NCBI GenBank assembly: GCA_934541015.1
Contig: CAKTDC010000001.1
Coordinates: 124,001-188,000 of the forward strand
Reading direction: 5' to 3'
Length of the DNA: 64,000 nucleotides
Origin: an uncultured Luteimonas sp.
GTDB taxonomy: Bacteria > Pseudomonadota > Gammaproteobacteria > Xanthomonadales > Xanthomonadaceae
Positions 25,632 to 33,032 of this stretch are shown here, piece after piece. Both the position numbers and the translations under genes were made by a program. Numbering within the stretch: the first letter of the stretch is position 1; the number at the start of each line of letters is the position of its first letter. The notes under the pieces were generated by a model. The model saw only the letters and a program-made list of their open reading frames with translations. It searched no databases and was not told the origin of the DNA.

Positions 25632-26744
25632 ATGTCCAGCAAGACCGTCCTCAACGACAGCCATCGCGCCCTCGGCGCCAGGATGGTCGACTTCGGCGGC
25701 TGGAACATGCCGATCAACTACGGCTCGCAGATCGAGGAGCACCACCAGGTGCGCCGCGACGCCGGCATGTTCGACGTCAGCCACATGACCATCGTCGACC
25801 TCGACGGGCCGGGCAGCCGCGACTTCCTGCGCAGGCTGCTGGCCAACGCCATCGACAAGCTGCAGAAGCCGGGCAAGGCGCTGTACAGCTGCATGCTCAA
25901 CGAACGCGGCGGCGTCATCGACGACCTCATCGTCTACTTCCTGGGCGGCGACGCCTTCCGCCTGGTGGTCAACGCCTCCACCCGCGACAAGGACCTGGCG
26001 TGGATTGGCGCGCAGGCCGCGTCCTTCGATGTCACGGTCAGGGAGCGTCCCGAGTTGGCGATCATTGCGGTGCAGGGTCCCTCGGCGCGCGAGCGCGTGC
26101 TGGGCGTGCTGGAAGGCGAGGCTGCGGCGGCCGTCGGCAAGCTCGCCAGGTTCAGCGCCATCGACGTGGCCGGCACCGGCTTCGGCGACCTGTTCGTCGC
26201 GCGCACCGGCTACACCGGTGAGGACGGCTTCGAGATCGTGCTGTCGCAGGAGCACGCGGTGGCACTGTGGGATGCCCTGCTCGCCGCGGGAGTGAAGCCG
26301 GCCGGACTCGGCGCGCGCGACACCCTGCGCCTGGAGGCCGGCATGAACCTCTACGGGCAGGACATGGACGAGGCCGTCACGCCGCTGGAGTCGGGCCTGG
26401 CCTGGACGGTGTCGTTCGACGAGGGCCGCGACTTCATCGGCCGCGAAGCGCTCGAGCAGCAGAAGCGCGCCGGCGTGCCGCGGCAGATCATCGGCCTGGT
26501 CATGGACGACAAGGGCGTGCTGCGCTACGGCCAGAAGGTAACCACCCCGCACGGCGACGGCGAGATCCTCTCGGGCACCTTCTCGCCCACCCTGGGCAAG
26601 GCCATCGCGTTCGCGCGGGTGCCTGCCGGCGGGCTCGCGCCCGGAGCCGAAGGGGTGAGCGTGGACATCCGCGGCCGGGCGGTGCCCATGCGGGTGGTGA
26701 GGTATCCGTTCGTCCGCGATGGCAAGGCCGTCGAGCAGGCTTGA
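25632..26744 (+). CDS. gcvT: Glycine cleavage system T protein (aminomethyltransferase)
   Basis: 370 residues, normal length. It moves the methylene unit from the lipoamide arm of GcvH to tetrahydrofolate and frees ammonia. Typical blocks: [31 protein letters not shown] with the D-V-S-H folate-site motif, [33 protein letters not shown] (catalytic Asp in G-A-R-D-T-L-R) and TSGTFSPTL in the form [21 protein letters not shown] at 25599-25604 is a likely -10. gcvH follows after 67 bases; gcvP is not in the window. Confidence 0.96.
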   Translation: MSSKTVLNDSHRALGARMVDFGGWNMPINYGSQIEEHHQVRRDAGMFDVSHMTIVDLDGPGSRDFLRRLLANAIDKLQKPGKALYSCMLNERGGVIDDLIVYFLGGDAFRLVVNASTRDKDLAWIGAQAASFDVTVRERPELAIIAVQGPSARERVLGVLEGEAAAAVGKLARFSAIDVAGTGFGDLFVARTGYTGEDGFEIVLSQEHAVALWDALLAAGVKPAGLGARDTLRLEAGMNLYGQDMDEAVTPLESGLAWTVSFDEGRDFIGREALEQQKRAGVPRQIIGLVMDDKGVLRYGQKVTTPHGDGEILSGTFSPTLGKAIAFARVPAGGLAPGAEGVSVDIRGRAVPMRVVRYPFVRDGKAVEQA

Positions 26745-26811
26745 TCCGCCCCCGCCCGGCTTCGCTACACTAGCCGTCCCTGTCCCGATCCACCTGATTC
26801 CGGAGCCCCCG

Positions 26812-27204
26812 ATGAGCGAGATTCCAGGCGATCTGAAGTTCATGAAATCCCACGAGTGGGCGCGCGTCGAAGGCGACGGCAAGGTCACCGTGGGCATCTC
26901 CGACCATGCCCAGGGCCTGCTTGGCGACCTGGTCTACGTCGAACTGCCGGCGGAGGGCGATCCGGTCGAGGCCGGCACCGCATGCGCGGTGGTCGAGTCG
27001 GTCAAGGCCGCGTCCGACGTCTACTCGCCGGTGTCGGGAACGGTCACCGCGGTGAACTCGGCCCTGGCCGAGAAGCCCGAGACGATCAACGAGGACGCCT
27101 TCGGCGAAGGCTGGCTGTTCGTCGTGCAGGTCAGCGATCCGGAACAGTTGAACGAACTGCTCGATCCGGACGACTACGCCGAGCTGCTCGAAGAAGACCA
27201 CTGA
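26812..27204 (+). CDS. gcvH: Glycine cleavage system H protein
   Basis: 130 residues. The lipoyl carrier of the glycine cleavage complex; K65 in [14 protein letters not shown] is the lipoylated lysine. H-E-W-A-R-V near the start and [15 protein letters not shown] near the end are typical. TACACT at 26766-26771 is a possible -10, so it may also have its own promoter besides reading from gcvT. A long GC-rich hairpin follows the stop. Confidence 0.96.
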   Translation: MSEIPGDLKFMKSHEWARVEGDGKVTVGISDHAQGLLGDLVYVELPAEGDPVEAGTACAVVESVKAASDVYSPVSGTVTAVNSALAEKPETINEDAFGEGWLFVVQVSDPEQLNELLDPDDYAELLEEDH

Positions 27205-27214
27205 GGTATTCCGA

Positions 27215-27245
27215 TCGCGCGGGCGGTCGCCGACCGCCCGCGCGA
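27215..27245 (+). terminator. Terminator-like hairpin after gcvH
   Basis: A perfect 14-bp inverted repeat (TCGCGCGGGCGGTC, loop GCC, then its complement) begins 11 bases after the gcvH stop. It lacks a T run, so it may stop transcription weakly, protect the 3' end of the gcvTH mRNA, or do both. Confidence 0.6.
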
Positions 27246-27622
27246 CGATGCGCCGCAAGGCATCCGCGACGCCGGTCGCGTCCGGCGAGCAGGTCAACGC
27301 CGTCGGAAAGTTTGCGCAGTTTCCCCGGATCGAGCGTCGCGGCATGCTCGAAACCGAACGCGCGATGAAAAATTTCTCACGCCCTTCCGACGCTGGTCCG
27401 TCCGCGCCGGAGATGATCGGAAGCTGTTCGCCGACCTGCCCTGTGCGCATGCGCCGCATGCACGGCGTTTGATGAAACAGCTGGATTTCCGCGCTTTCGT
27501 GCATGGTGTCGCACATCGCGTGCGTCGTGTCCGCGAGCGTGGCGTGCAATCCCGCGACAGTCGGTCGCAGCCTCCGCGTGTCTGCAGGCGTCGCAAGGCG
27601 GGAGGAATTTTCTTTCGGGGTG

Positions 27623-27651
27623 TTGACAGTTGAAATAACCGTGATTAGGTT
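27623..27651 (+). promoter_or_regulatory. Candidate promoter of the H1-like gene
   Basis: TTGACA at 27623-27628 is a perfect -35. TAGGTT at 27646-27651, 17 bases later, is a poor -10. The bases between are AT-rich (GTTGAAATAACCGTGATT) in otherwise GC-rich DNA. Confidence 0.5.
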
Positions 27652-27789
27652 TCGCCGAACAGACATGGTCACGGAAGAGAGTGAGTCAAGCCCCGACGAA
27701 AACGCGCAGCGATAAAAAGCAGTCCGCCCCGGATCTCTACAAGGTGGATGCAGGCGCCGTCTCCGCCGTGAAAACACAGAAGTCCTTTT

Positions 27790-27826
27790 CGCAACGCCCG
27801 CGCTTCTCCATGACGCGGGCGTTGTG
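27790..27826 (+). promoter_or_regulatory. Hairpin in the leader of the H1-like gene
   Basis: AACGCCCGCG at 27793-27802 pairs with CGCGGGCGTT at 27814-27823 around an 11-base loop, and three more pairs (one G-U) extend the stem outwards to 13 bp. A purine-rich ACAGGAGGTGGTG follows, so the hairpin could be an attenuator or a barrier to ribosomes. No T run follows it. Confidence 0.5.
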
Positions 27827-27981
27827 CCGTTTACAGGAGGTGGTGCTTCCCGGCACCGGCTCCTGCAGGAATCCGTACCGGCGCGTTGCGCGCTGGAGGG
27901 TGCACGCGGGTCCGATACCCGCGCGGGTTTGAGTGCTGGGCAGTAGTACAGGCAAGTCAACAAGACGAGGAGAGCCATCCC

Positions 27982-28476
27982 ATGGCCGCGAAGAAAGCTG
28001 CAAAGAAGGTTGCCAAGAAGGCAGCCAAGAAACCTGCGAAGAAGTCAGCCAGGAAAACCGTGAAGAAGGCTGCCAAGAAGGTCGCCAAGAAGGTCGCCAA
28101 GGCCAAGAAGGCGGTGAAGAAGGCGGTGAAGAAGGCGACCAGGAAGGTAGCCAAGAAGAAGGTCGCGAAGAAGGCGACCAGGAAGGTGGCCAAGAAGAAG
28201 GTCGCCAAGAAGGCAGCCAAGAAGAAGGTCGCGAAGAAGGCGACCAAGAAGACCGCGAAGAAGGCCGCGAAGAAGGCCGCCAAGAAGACCGCCAAGAAGC
28301 CGGCCAAGAAGGCTGCGAAGAAGGCTGCGAAGAAGGCCACCAAGAAGCCGGCCAAGAAGGCCGCGAAGAAGGTCGCCAAGAAGCCGGCCAAGAAGGCTGC
28401 AAAAAAACGGGCTAGGAAAACCGCCAAGAAGGTTCCGGCCGTAGCGATCCCCGCAACGCCGGCGCCACTGATCTGA
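27982..28476 (+). CDS. Lysine/alanine-rich histone H1-like nucleoid protein
   Basis: 164 residues, of which residues 1-150 are almost only Lys, Ala, Val, Thr, Arg and Pro in repeats of the form K-K-A-A-K-K-x-A. This is the make-up of the bacterial histone H1-like (HC2/AlgP-type) proteins, which bind and compact DNA through a flexible basic chain. The last 14 residues (VPAVAIPATPAPLI) are neutral. The ATG at 27982 has AGGAGAG eight bases ahead; the open frame upstream is leader sequence. The DNA itself is a degenerate repeat of AAGAAGGCNGCCAAG units, prone to length change by slippage. A strong terminator follows. Confidence 0.9.
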   Translation: MAAKKAAKKVAKKAAKKPAKKSARKTVKKAAKKVAKKVAKAKKAVKKAVKKATRKVAKKKVAKKATRKVAKKKVAKKAAKKKVAKKATKKTAKKAAKKAAKKTAKKPAKKAAKKAAKKATKKPAKKAAKKVAKKPAKKAAKKRARKTAKKVPAVAIPATPAPLI

Positions 28477-28501
28477 TCCAACCCGATCGGTCGTCATCAA
28501 G

Positions 28502-28540
28502 CTCCTTCCCCGCGTGCCCAGGCGGGGAGGAGTTTTTTTT
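28502..28540 (+). terminator. Rho-independent terminator of the H1-like gene
   Basis: CTCCTTCCCCGC and GCGGGGAGGAG form an 11-bp stem with one bulged T around an eight-base loop, followed directly by eight T (28533-28540). This is the clearest intrinsic terminator in the window and ends the H1-like transcript 26 bases after the stop codon. Confidence 0.92.
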
Positions 28541-28837
28541 GCGCCGTTTCTGCCGTTTCTTGCCGGGACGGCCCCCACCCCGACCCTCCCCCGCGCCGCG
28601 GGGGAGGGAGTCAGGAACGACGTCGCGGCTTTTCCCACCGCGCTGGGGCGCAAGGGGCGTCGCGGCTTTTGCCCCCTCCACCATGTCCCCGGTCTTTACA
28701 CGCGGGGGAGGGCCGGGGTGGGGGGGAGTCAACCCCGGGCTGGAAAACGCGGAATCGTCGCCCGTGCCGATTCCGGCACGCCTGCCCGGCCCGGATCGAT
28801 CCGTCAGGACCCCGGCATGCGGTCCGCGCCGCGCGAT
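28541..28837. repeat. Intergenic GC-rich dispersed repeats
   Basis: About 300 bases without a gene. It holds a palindrome CCCTCCCCCGCGCCGCGGGG (28580s-28610s) and two copies of GTCGCGGCTTTT. A 47-bp element at 28678-28724 (CCACCATGTCCCCGGTCTTT, then A-C-A and a G-rich end) recurs inverted at 59284-59330. These look like mobile short repeats inserted between genes. Confidence 0.7.
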
Positions 28838-30232
28838 TCAGCGCTGGGTCGCGCGCGAGGTGCTGGCCCGGTTGCCGTCGTTGTACTGCGGCTGCAGCCC
28901 CTGCGCGTACAGCGTTTCGAACTCGGGGCTGATGTCGAGCCAGTGCTGCGAGCGCAGGCCGATGGCGCGATCGAGGATCGTCGGCAGCAGGCCAGAGGGC
29001 AGGGCGCTTTCGCTGTTCCACAGGATCACCACGCCCAGGTCGCGCTCGGGGAGGATCGCCATCACGCCGCGGTAGCCCTGCACCGCGCCGCCGTGGAAGA
29101 CCATGCGCTGCCCCGAATAATCGTAGACGCGCCAGCCCAGTCCGTAGCCCGCGGCGCTGAGCCGCTCGCGCCGCCAGCTGGTGCTGCGCAGTTCGCCCGG
29201 CGTGCCGACGATCGGCGCCTGCAGCGTCGCCAGCAGCGGCGCCGGCAGCACGTCGGGACGGTGGCCGCCGTGCGCGAGCAGCCATTGCGCCATGTCGCTG
29301 ATGCTGGCGTTGACGCCGGCCGCGGGCGCCAGCCGGTAATAGGTCGGCTTGGGGATCAGCGAACGCCAGCCCGCGCCCGCGCGCACGTGGGGCCGGGCCC
29401 AGCGCGCGCTCGCGGTGATGCCTTCCAGCCCCAGGCTCGCGTCGTGCATCCCCAGCGGCCTGAAGATCCTGTTCGACACCGCCTCGCCATAGCGCTGCCC
29501 GCTGGCGGCGTGCACCACGTCGCCGACCAGGCTGAAGGCCACGTTCTGGTAGTTGTAGCAGTCGCCCGGGGTGCAGGTCATCGGCGCCGCCGAAAGCTTC
29601 TGCACCAGGCTCCGGTAATCGGCGTTGCGTTCGATGTCGCGGTCGTAGGTGTGGCTCTTCAGCCCGACCCGGTGGCTGAGCACGTCGGCAACGGTGAGCA
29701 TGCGCGCGGCTTCCGGATCGGCCAGCTGCAGGTCGGGCATGTAGTCGGTGACCCGGCTGTCCCAGCGGATCGCGCCTTCGCCCACGAGCATGCCGGTGAG
29801 CGTGCCGGCGAAGGACTTGGACAGCGAGGCGACGCGGAAGACCGTATGCGCGTCGATGGGCTCGGCGCTGGCCACGTCGGTGATGCCGTAGCCGCGCGCG
29901 CTGAGGACCTTGCCGTCGTGGACGATGGCCATCGCCAGGCCCGGCACGCGCTGGTTGGCGACCAGCTCCTGCGCCATCGCCTCGAACAGCCGCGGATCGA
30001 AACCCTCGGCCAGCGGCAGGCGCCGCACGGTCGCCGCCAGCGGCAGCGGCTTGTCGTCGAACCGGGCGAGTGCCGCATGGCTGGCCGCTGCGGTCACATT
30101 CCCGCCCGCGTCCACGTCAGGGGCCTGTGCAAACGGAGTGTGGGTGGCACCGGCGAGGGCGGCTGCCAGCAGCCCGGTCAGCCATCGACGGCTGGTCGGA
30201 ATCTGCGGGCGGCGATCGGAGTTCGCTTTCAT
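28838..30232 (-). CDS. Exported serine hydrolase of the beta-lactamase/PBP family (class C fold)
   Basis: 464 residues with a signal peptide of about 36 residues (R-R-W-L-T-G-L-L-A-A-A-L-A-G-A-T, cut near FAQA-P). The active-site set is complete: S-x-x-K in RVASLSKSFAG, Y-x-N in CYNYQNVAFSLVGD, and H-x-G in MVFHGGAVQGYRG. The pattern (VPGLAMAIVHDGKVLSARGY) is that of the serine hydrolase/EstB/PBP4* group rather than true AmpC, so it is more probably an esterase, peptidase or peptidoglycan hydrolase in the periplasm. It stands alone, divergent from lemA. Confidence 0.87.
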   Translation of the reverse strand: MKANSDRRPQIPTSRRWLTGLLAAALAGATHTPFAQAPDVDAGGNVTAAASHAALARFDDKPLPLAATVRRLPLAEGFDPRLFEAMAQELVANQRVPGLAMAIVHDGKVLSARGYGITDVASAEPIDAHTVFRVASLSKSFAGTLTGMLVGEGAIRWDSRVTDYMPDLQLADPEAARMLTVADVLSHRVGLKSHTYDRDIERNADYRSLVQKLSAAPMTCTPGDCYNYQNVAFSLVGDVVHAASGQRYGEAVSNRIFRPLGMHDASLGLEGITASARWARPHVRAGAGWRSLIPKPTYYRLAPAAGVNASISDMAQWLLAHGGHRPDVLPAPLLATLQAPIVGTPGELRSTSWRRERLSAAGYGLGWRVYDYSGQRMVFHGGAVQGYRGVMAILPERDLGVVILWNSESALPSGLLPTILDRAIGLRSQHWLDISPEFETLYAQGLQPQYNDGNRASTSRATQR

Positions 30233-30316
30233 CGGGCAGGCCCCCTGCGTATGCTCTCGCTGCAGGCGACCATGGTAGCGCCTGCTCCCGGATTTGCATA
30301 AACAAGGGGAACTTGG

Positions 30317-30922
30317 ATGACTAGCGGCTTGATTCTACTGGTAATCCTGCTCGGGGTCGTCGTGCTCCTGGGCGGCTGGGCAGTGGGCACCTACAACGGC
30401 CTGGTCACCGCCCGCAACGCGTTCAGGAACGCCTTCGCGCAGATCGACGTGCAGCTCCAGCGCCGGTTCGACCTCATCCCCAACCTGGTCGAGACCGTGA
30501 AGGCCTACATGAGCCACGAGCGCGAGACGCTCGAAGCGGTGACCGCCGCGCGCGCCGCGGCGCAGTCGGGACTGGCGGCGGCCAAGGCCAACCCGGGCGA
30601 CCCGCAGGCGATGGCCACGCTCGCCGCCGCGCAGGGCCAGCTCAACGGCGTGCTCGGGCGGCTGATGATGGTGGCCGAGGCCTATCCGGACCTGAAGGCC
30701 AACCAGAACATGATGCAGCTCACCGAAGAGCTGACCAGCACCGAGAACAAGGTCGCCTTCGCGCGCCAGGCCTACAACGACTCGGTGATGGCCTACAACA
30801 ACAGGCGCGAGGTCTTCCCCTCCAGCCTGGTCGCCGGAATCTTCAACTTCGCCTCCGCCGCGCTGCTGGACATCCCGGCCGACCGCGCCGAGGTGCGGGA
30901 GGCGCCGAAGGTGAGGTTCTGA
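30317..30922 (+). CDS. lemA: LemA-family membrane protein
   Basis: 201 residues. One N-terminal membrane helix (ILLVILLGVVVLLGGWAVG) is followed by the helical LemA domain: YNGLVTARNAFRNAFAQIDV, QLQRRFDLIPNLVETVKAYM and LTSTENKVAFARQAYNDSVM are all signature blocks. The function is unknown. LemA genes often precede M48 or DUF3137/TPM genes, and here an M48 protease gene follows after 154 bases, but an inverted repeat has entered between them. Confidence 0.93.
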   Translation: MTSGLILLVILLGVVVLLGGWAVGTYNGLVTARNAFRNAFAQIDVQLQRRFDLIPNLVETVKAYMSHERETLEAVTAARAAAQSGLAAAKANPGDPQAMATLAAAQGQLNGVLGRLMMVAEAYPDLKANQNMMQLTEELTSTENKVAFARQAYNDSVMAYNNRREVFPSSLVAGIFNFASAALLDIPADRAEVREAPKVRF

Positions 30923-30926
30923 AAGG

Positions 30927-31071
30927 CCGGGAATCGGGAATGGGGAATCGGGAATCGGCAGAGCGGATCCGGACCGCCTTGTCCCCAGTCCTGCGATTCC
31001 GCGTGGCGCGGGCTTCGCCGTCGCCATGCTGCGGCTCTTCCCGATTCCCGATTCGCCATTCCCGATTCCCG
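30927..31071. repeat. Large inverted repeat of GGGAATC units between lemA and the M48 gene
   Basis: The left arm at 30927-30957 consists of CGGGAATCGGGAATGG followed by GGAATCGGGAATCGG; the right arm at 31037-31071 is its complement with one mismatch. Each arm is itself a run of the unit GGGAATC. The arms enclose about 80 bases, so RNA from this stretch could form a 30-bp stem. The right arm ends six bases before the ATG of the M48 gene and would hide its ribosome site. Confidence 0.85.
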
Positions 31072-31076
31072 TCACG

Positions 31077-32963
31077 ATGACCTTCTTCGAACGCCAGGCC
31101 CGGGCGCGCCGCAACACGACGCGGCTGATCGTGCTGTTCGCGCTGGCGGTGGCCGGGATCGTGGTCGCGGTGGACCTGGGGGTGCTGCTGGTGTTCGGCG
31201 CGGACCCGCGGCTGCTGGCGCTGGCGACAATGGGGACGCTGGCGGTCATCGGCGTCGGCTCGATGTACCGGGTGTCCTCGCTCAGCTCCGGCGGCGATTC
31301 GGTGGCGATCCAGATGGGCGGCATGTGGGTGCCCGAGGACACGCGCGACTTCCACCTGCGCCGGCTGCGCAACGTGGTCGAGGAGATGTCGATCGCTTCG
31401 GGCGTGCCGGTGCCGCGGCTGTACGTGCTCGAGCAGGAGGGCGGGATCAACGCCTTCGCCGCCGGCTACTCGCCGTCCGATGCGGTGATCGCGGTGACCC
31501 GCGGCGCGCTGGAGAAGCTCAACCGCGACGAGCTGCAGGGCGTGATCGCGCACGAGTACAGCCACATCCTCAACGGCGACATGCGCCTGAACATCCGCCT
31601 GGTCGGGGTGCTGTTCGGCATCCTCATGCTCGGCCTGATCGGGCGCAAGATCCTGCAGCACGGCGGCAGCGTGCGCGGGCGCGGCGCGCTGCCGGTGCTG
31701 GTCGGGGCGCTGGTCGCCCTGCTGGTGGGATACGTCGGGCTGTTCTTCGGGCGGATGATCAAGGCCGGCGTCAGCCGCAGCCGCGAGGTGCTGGCCGATG
31801 CCTCGGCGGTGCAGTTCACCCGGCAGGCGTCCGGCCTGGCGGGTGCGCTGAAGAAGATCGCCGGGGTGCAGGAAGGCTCGCGCCTGGACGCGCGCGCCGA
31901 AGCCGAGGAAGTCGCGCACATGCTGTTCGGCGACGGCACCGGGCTGAGCGGGCTGTTCGCCACCCATCCGCCGCTGCTGGCCCGCATCCGCGCGCTGGAG
32001 CCCTCGTTCAAGGCCGAAACGCTGGAGCGCATGCGCGCGCAGTGGCAGCTCACCCCGCCCGATGGACGCCAGGAAGACCTGCGCCTGGGGCTGGTGGATC
32101 ACCGCGTGCCGCCGCTGCCGCAGGCCGGCAGCCGCCTCGACCTGACGCCACCGATGGTCGCCGGCCAGGTTGCGCAGCCGCGCGACGACGACTGGCTGCG
32201 CGCCGACGCCATCGTCGAGGCGATCTCCGGCCAGCTGCATGATGTCGCGGTGTCGCGGCAGACGGCGCTGCCGCTGCTGCTGGGCCTGCTGTTCGATGCC
32301 GATCCGCAGCTGCGTGCGAAGCAGCGCATCGAGATCTCCTCGCGCCTGGGCGGAGACTGCGCCGACGAAGCCCAGCGGCTGCGCGATGCCTGCCTGGTGT
32401 CGCTGCACCCGATGCTGCGCCTGCCGCTGGCATCGATGGCGTACCCGGTGCTGCGGCTGCGCCCGCGTCCCGAGCTGGCCGCGATCATCGACACGGTGCA
32501 CGCCATGGCCCACGCCGACGGCCAGGTGTCGCTGTTCGAATACTGCCTCGGCCGCCTGCTAGAGGTGCACCTGCGCGAATCGCTGGATCCGGCGCGCTAT
32601 GCGCGCTTCGGGCGGCGCAAGCCGGGCAACGTCAAGCGCGAGTTCTCGACCCTGCTCGCGGTAGTCGCCCAGGCCGGGCACGAGGATCACGACGAGGCCC
32701 GCCGCGCCTACCTGGCCGGCATGCAGCGGGTGCTGCCGCGCGACCACGTGCCCTATGCGCCGCCGCCGGCCGGCGTGCTTGCGCTCGACGACGTCTGGGG
32801 AGCGCTCGACGCGCTCGACCCGCTGGCCAAGGAAGTGATGGTGGAATCGATCGTCGCCGCCGTCGGCCACGACGGCCGCGTCTCGGTGGCCGAGGCCGAG
32901 CTGCTGCGCACCATCTGCGGCGTGCTGCACTGCCCGCTGCCGCCGATGCTCGAGAAGGCCTAG
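31077..32963 (+). CDS. M48 (HtpX-like) membrane metalloprotease fused to TerB-like domain
   Basis: 628 residues, about twice the usual HtpX length. Two membrane segments lie at 17-62; the zinc motif HEYSH is at 159-163 (QGVIAHEYSHILNGDMRLN), with further helices at about 178-230 and the third ligand region at SREVLADASAVQFTR. After THPPLLARIRAL the protease domain ends near 325. The remaining ~300 residues include two units of the form V-H-A-M-A-H-A-D-G-Q-V-S-L-F-E and V-A-A-V-G-H-D-G-R-V-S-V-A-E-A-E, the TerB/DjlA-like metal-binding pattern. I start at MTFFERQ because the codons before it are the inverted repeat. It probably degrades membrane proteins. Confidence 0.9.
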   Translation: MTFFERQARARRNTTRLIVLFALAVAGIVVAVDLGVLLVFGADPRLLALATMGTLAVIGVGSMYRVSSLSSGGDSVAIQMGGMWVPEDTRDFHLRRLRNVVEEMSIASGVPVPRLYVLEQEGGINAFAAGYSPSDAVIAVTRGALEKLNRDELQGVIAHEYSHILNGDMRLNIRLVGVLFGILMLGLIGRKILQHGGSVRGRGALPVLVGALVALLVGYVGLFFGRMIKAGVSRSREVLADASAVQFTRQASGLAGALKKIAGVQEGSRLDARAEAEEVAHMLFGDGTGLSGLFATHPPLLARIRALEPSFKAETLERMRAQWQLTPPDGRQEDLRLGLVDHRVPPLPQAGSRLDLTPPMVAGQVAQPRDDDWLRADAIVEAISGQLHDVAVSRQTALPLLLGLLFDADPQLRAKQRIEISSRLGGDCADEAQRLRDACLVSLHPMLRLPLASMAYPVLRLRPRPELAAIIDTVHAMAHADGQVSLFEYCLGRLLEVHLRESLDPARYARFGRRKPGNVKREFSTLLAVVAQAGHEDHDEARRAYLAGMQRVLPRDHVPYAPPPAGVLALDDVWGALDALDPLAKEVMVESIVAAVGHDGRVSVAEAELLRTICGVLHCPLPPMLEKA

Positions 32964-33032
32964 AAGCCGGTTCTTCTCCGGGTGCGGGGAATGATGTCCA
33001 GTTCAGCTACCCGGCCCCCGGGAGGACGCGAC

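Larger units (their letters stand above)
27246..27981 (+). other. Long non-coding stretch and leader before the H1-like gene
   Basis: No convincing gene is seen in about 730 bases. The first part (27290-27620) has lower G+C than its surroundings, with AT-rich patches such as GATGAAAAATTTCTC near 27366. A promoter-like pair lies at 27623-27651, which would give a leader of about 320 bases. The leader holds a 13-bp hairpin (27790-27826) and a 7-bp hairpin (27905-27923). A frame from GTG at 27681 (starting SQAPTKTRSDKKQSAPDLYK) has a purine-rich GGAAGAGA before it and could be a short upstream peptide, but its codon use decays after ~40 codons. A cis-acting or small-RNA role is possible. Confidence 0.4.

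Noticed and set aside
27248..27472. Possible 74-codon gene after gcvH
   Set aside because: No ribosome site, no family likeness and mixed codon use; treated as part of the non-coding stretch.
27905..27923. Hairpin resembling a tRNA T arm (GCGGGTCCGATACCCGC)
   Set aside because: The loop lacks the T-T-C core, no acceptor, D or anticodon arm is found around it, and no CCA-like end follows.
27982..28430. Direct repeats that look like a CRISPR or tandem array
   Set aside because: The repeats are codon-based (AAG/GCC) within one reading frame, without spacers; they encode the H1-like chain.
27957..28481. Open frame opposite the H1-like gene (repeats of F-A-A-F-L-A)
   Set aside because: It is only the complement of the Lys/Ala codon repeat; no ribosome site or separate evidence.
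28838..30232. True AmpC beta-lactamase
   Set aside because: The S-x-x-K, Y-x-N and H-x-G set fits the wider serine hydrolase family; the AmpC-type K-T-G box is replaced by H-G-G and no ampR is adjacent.
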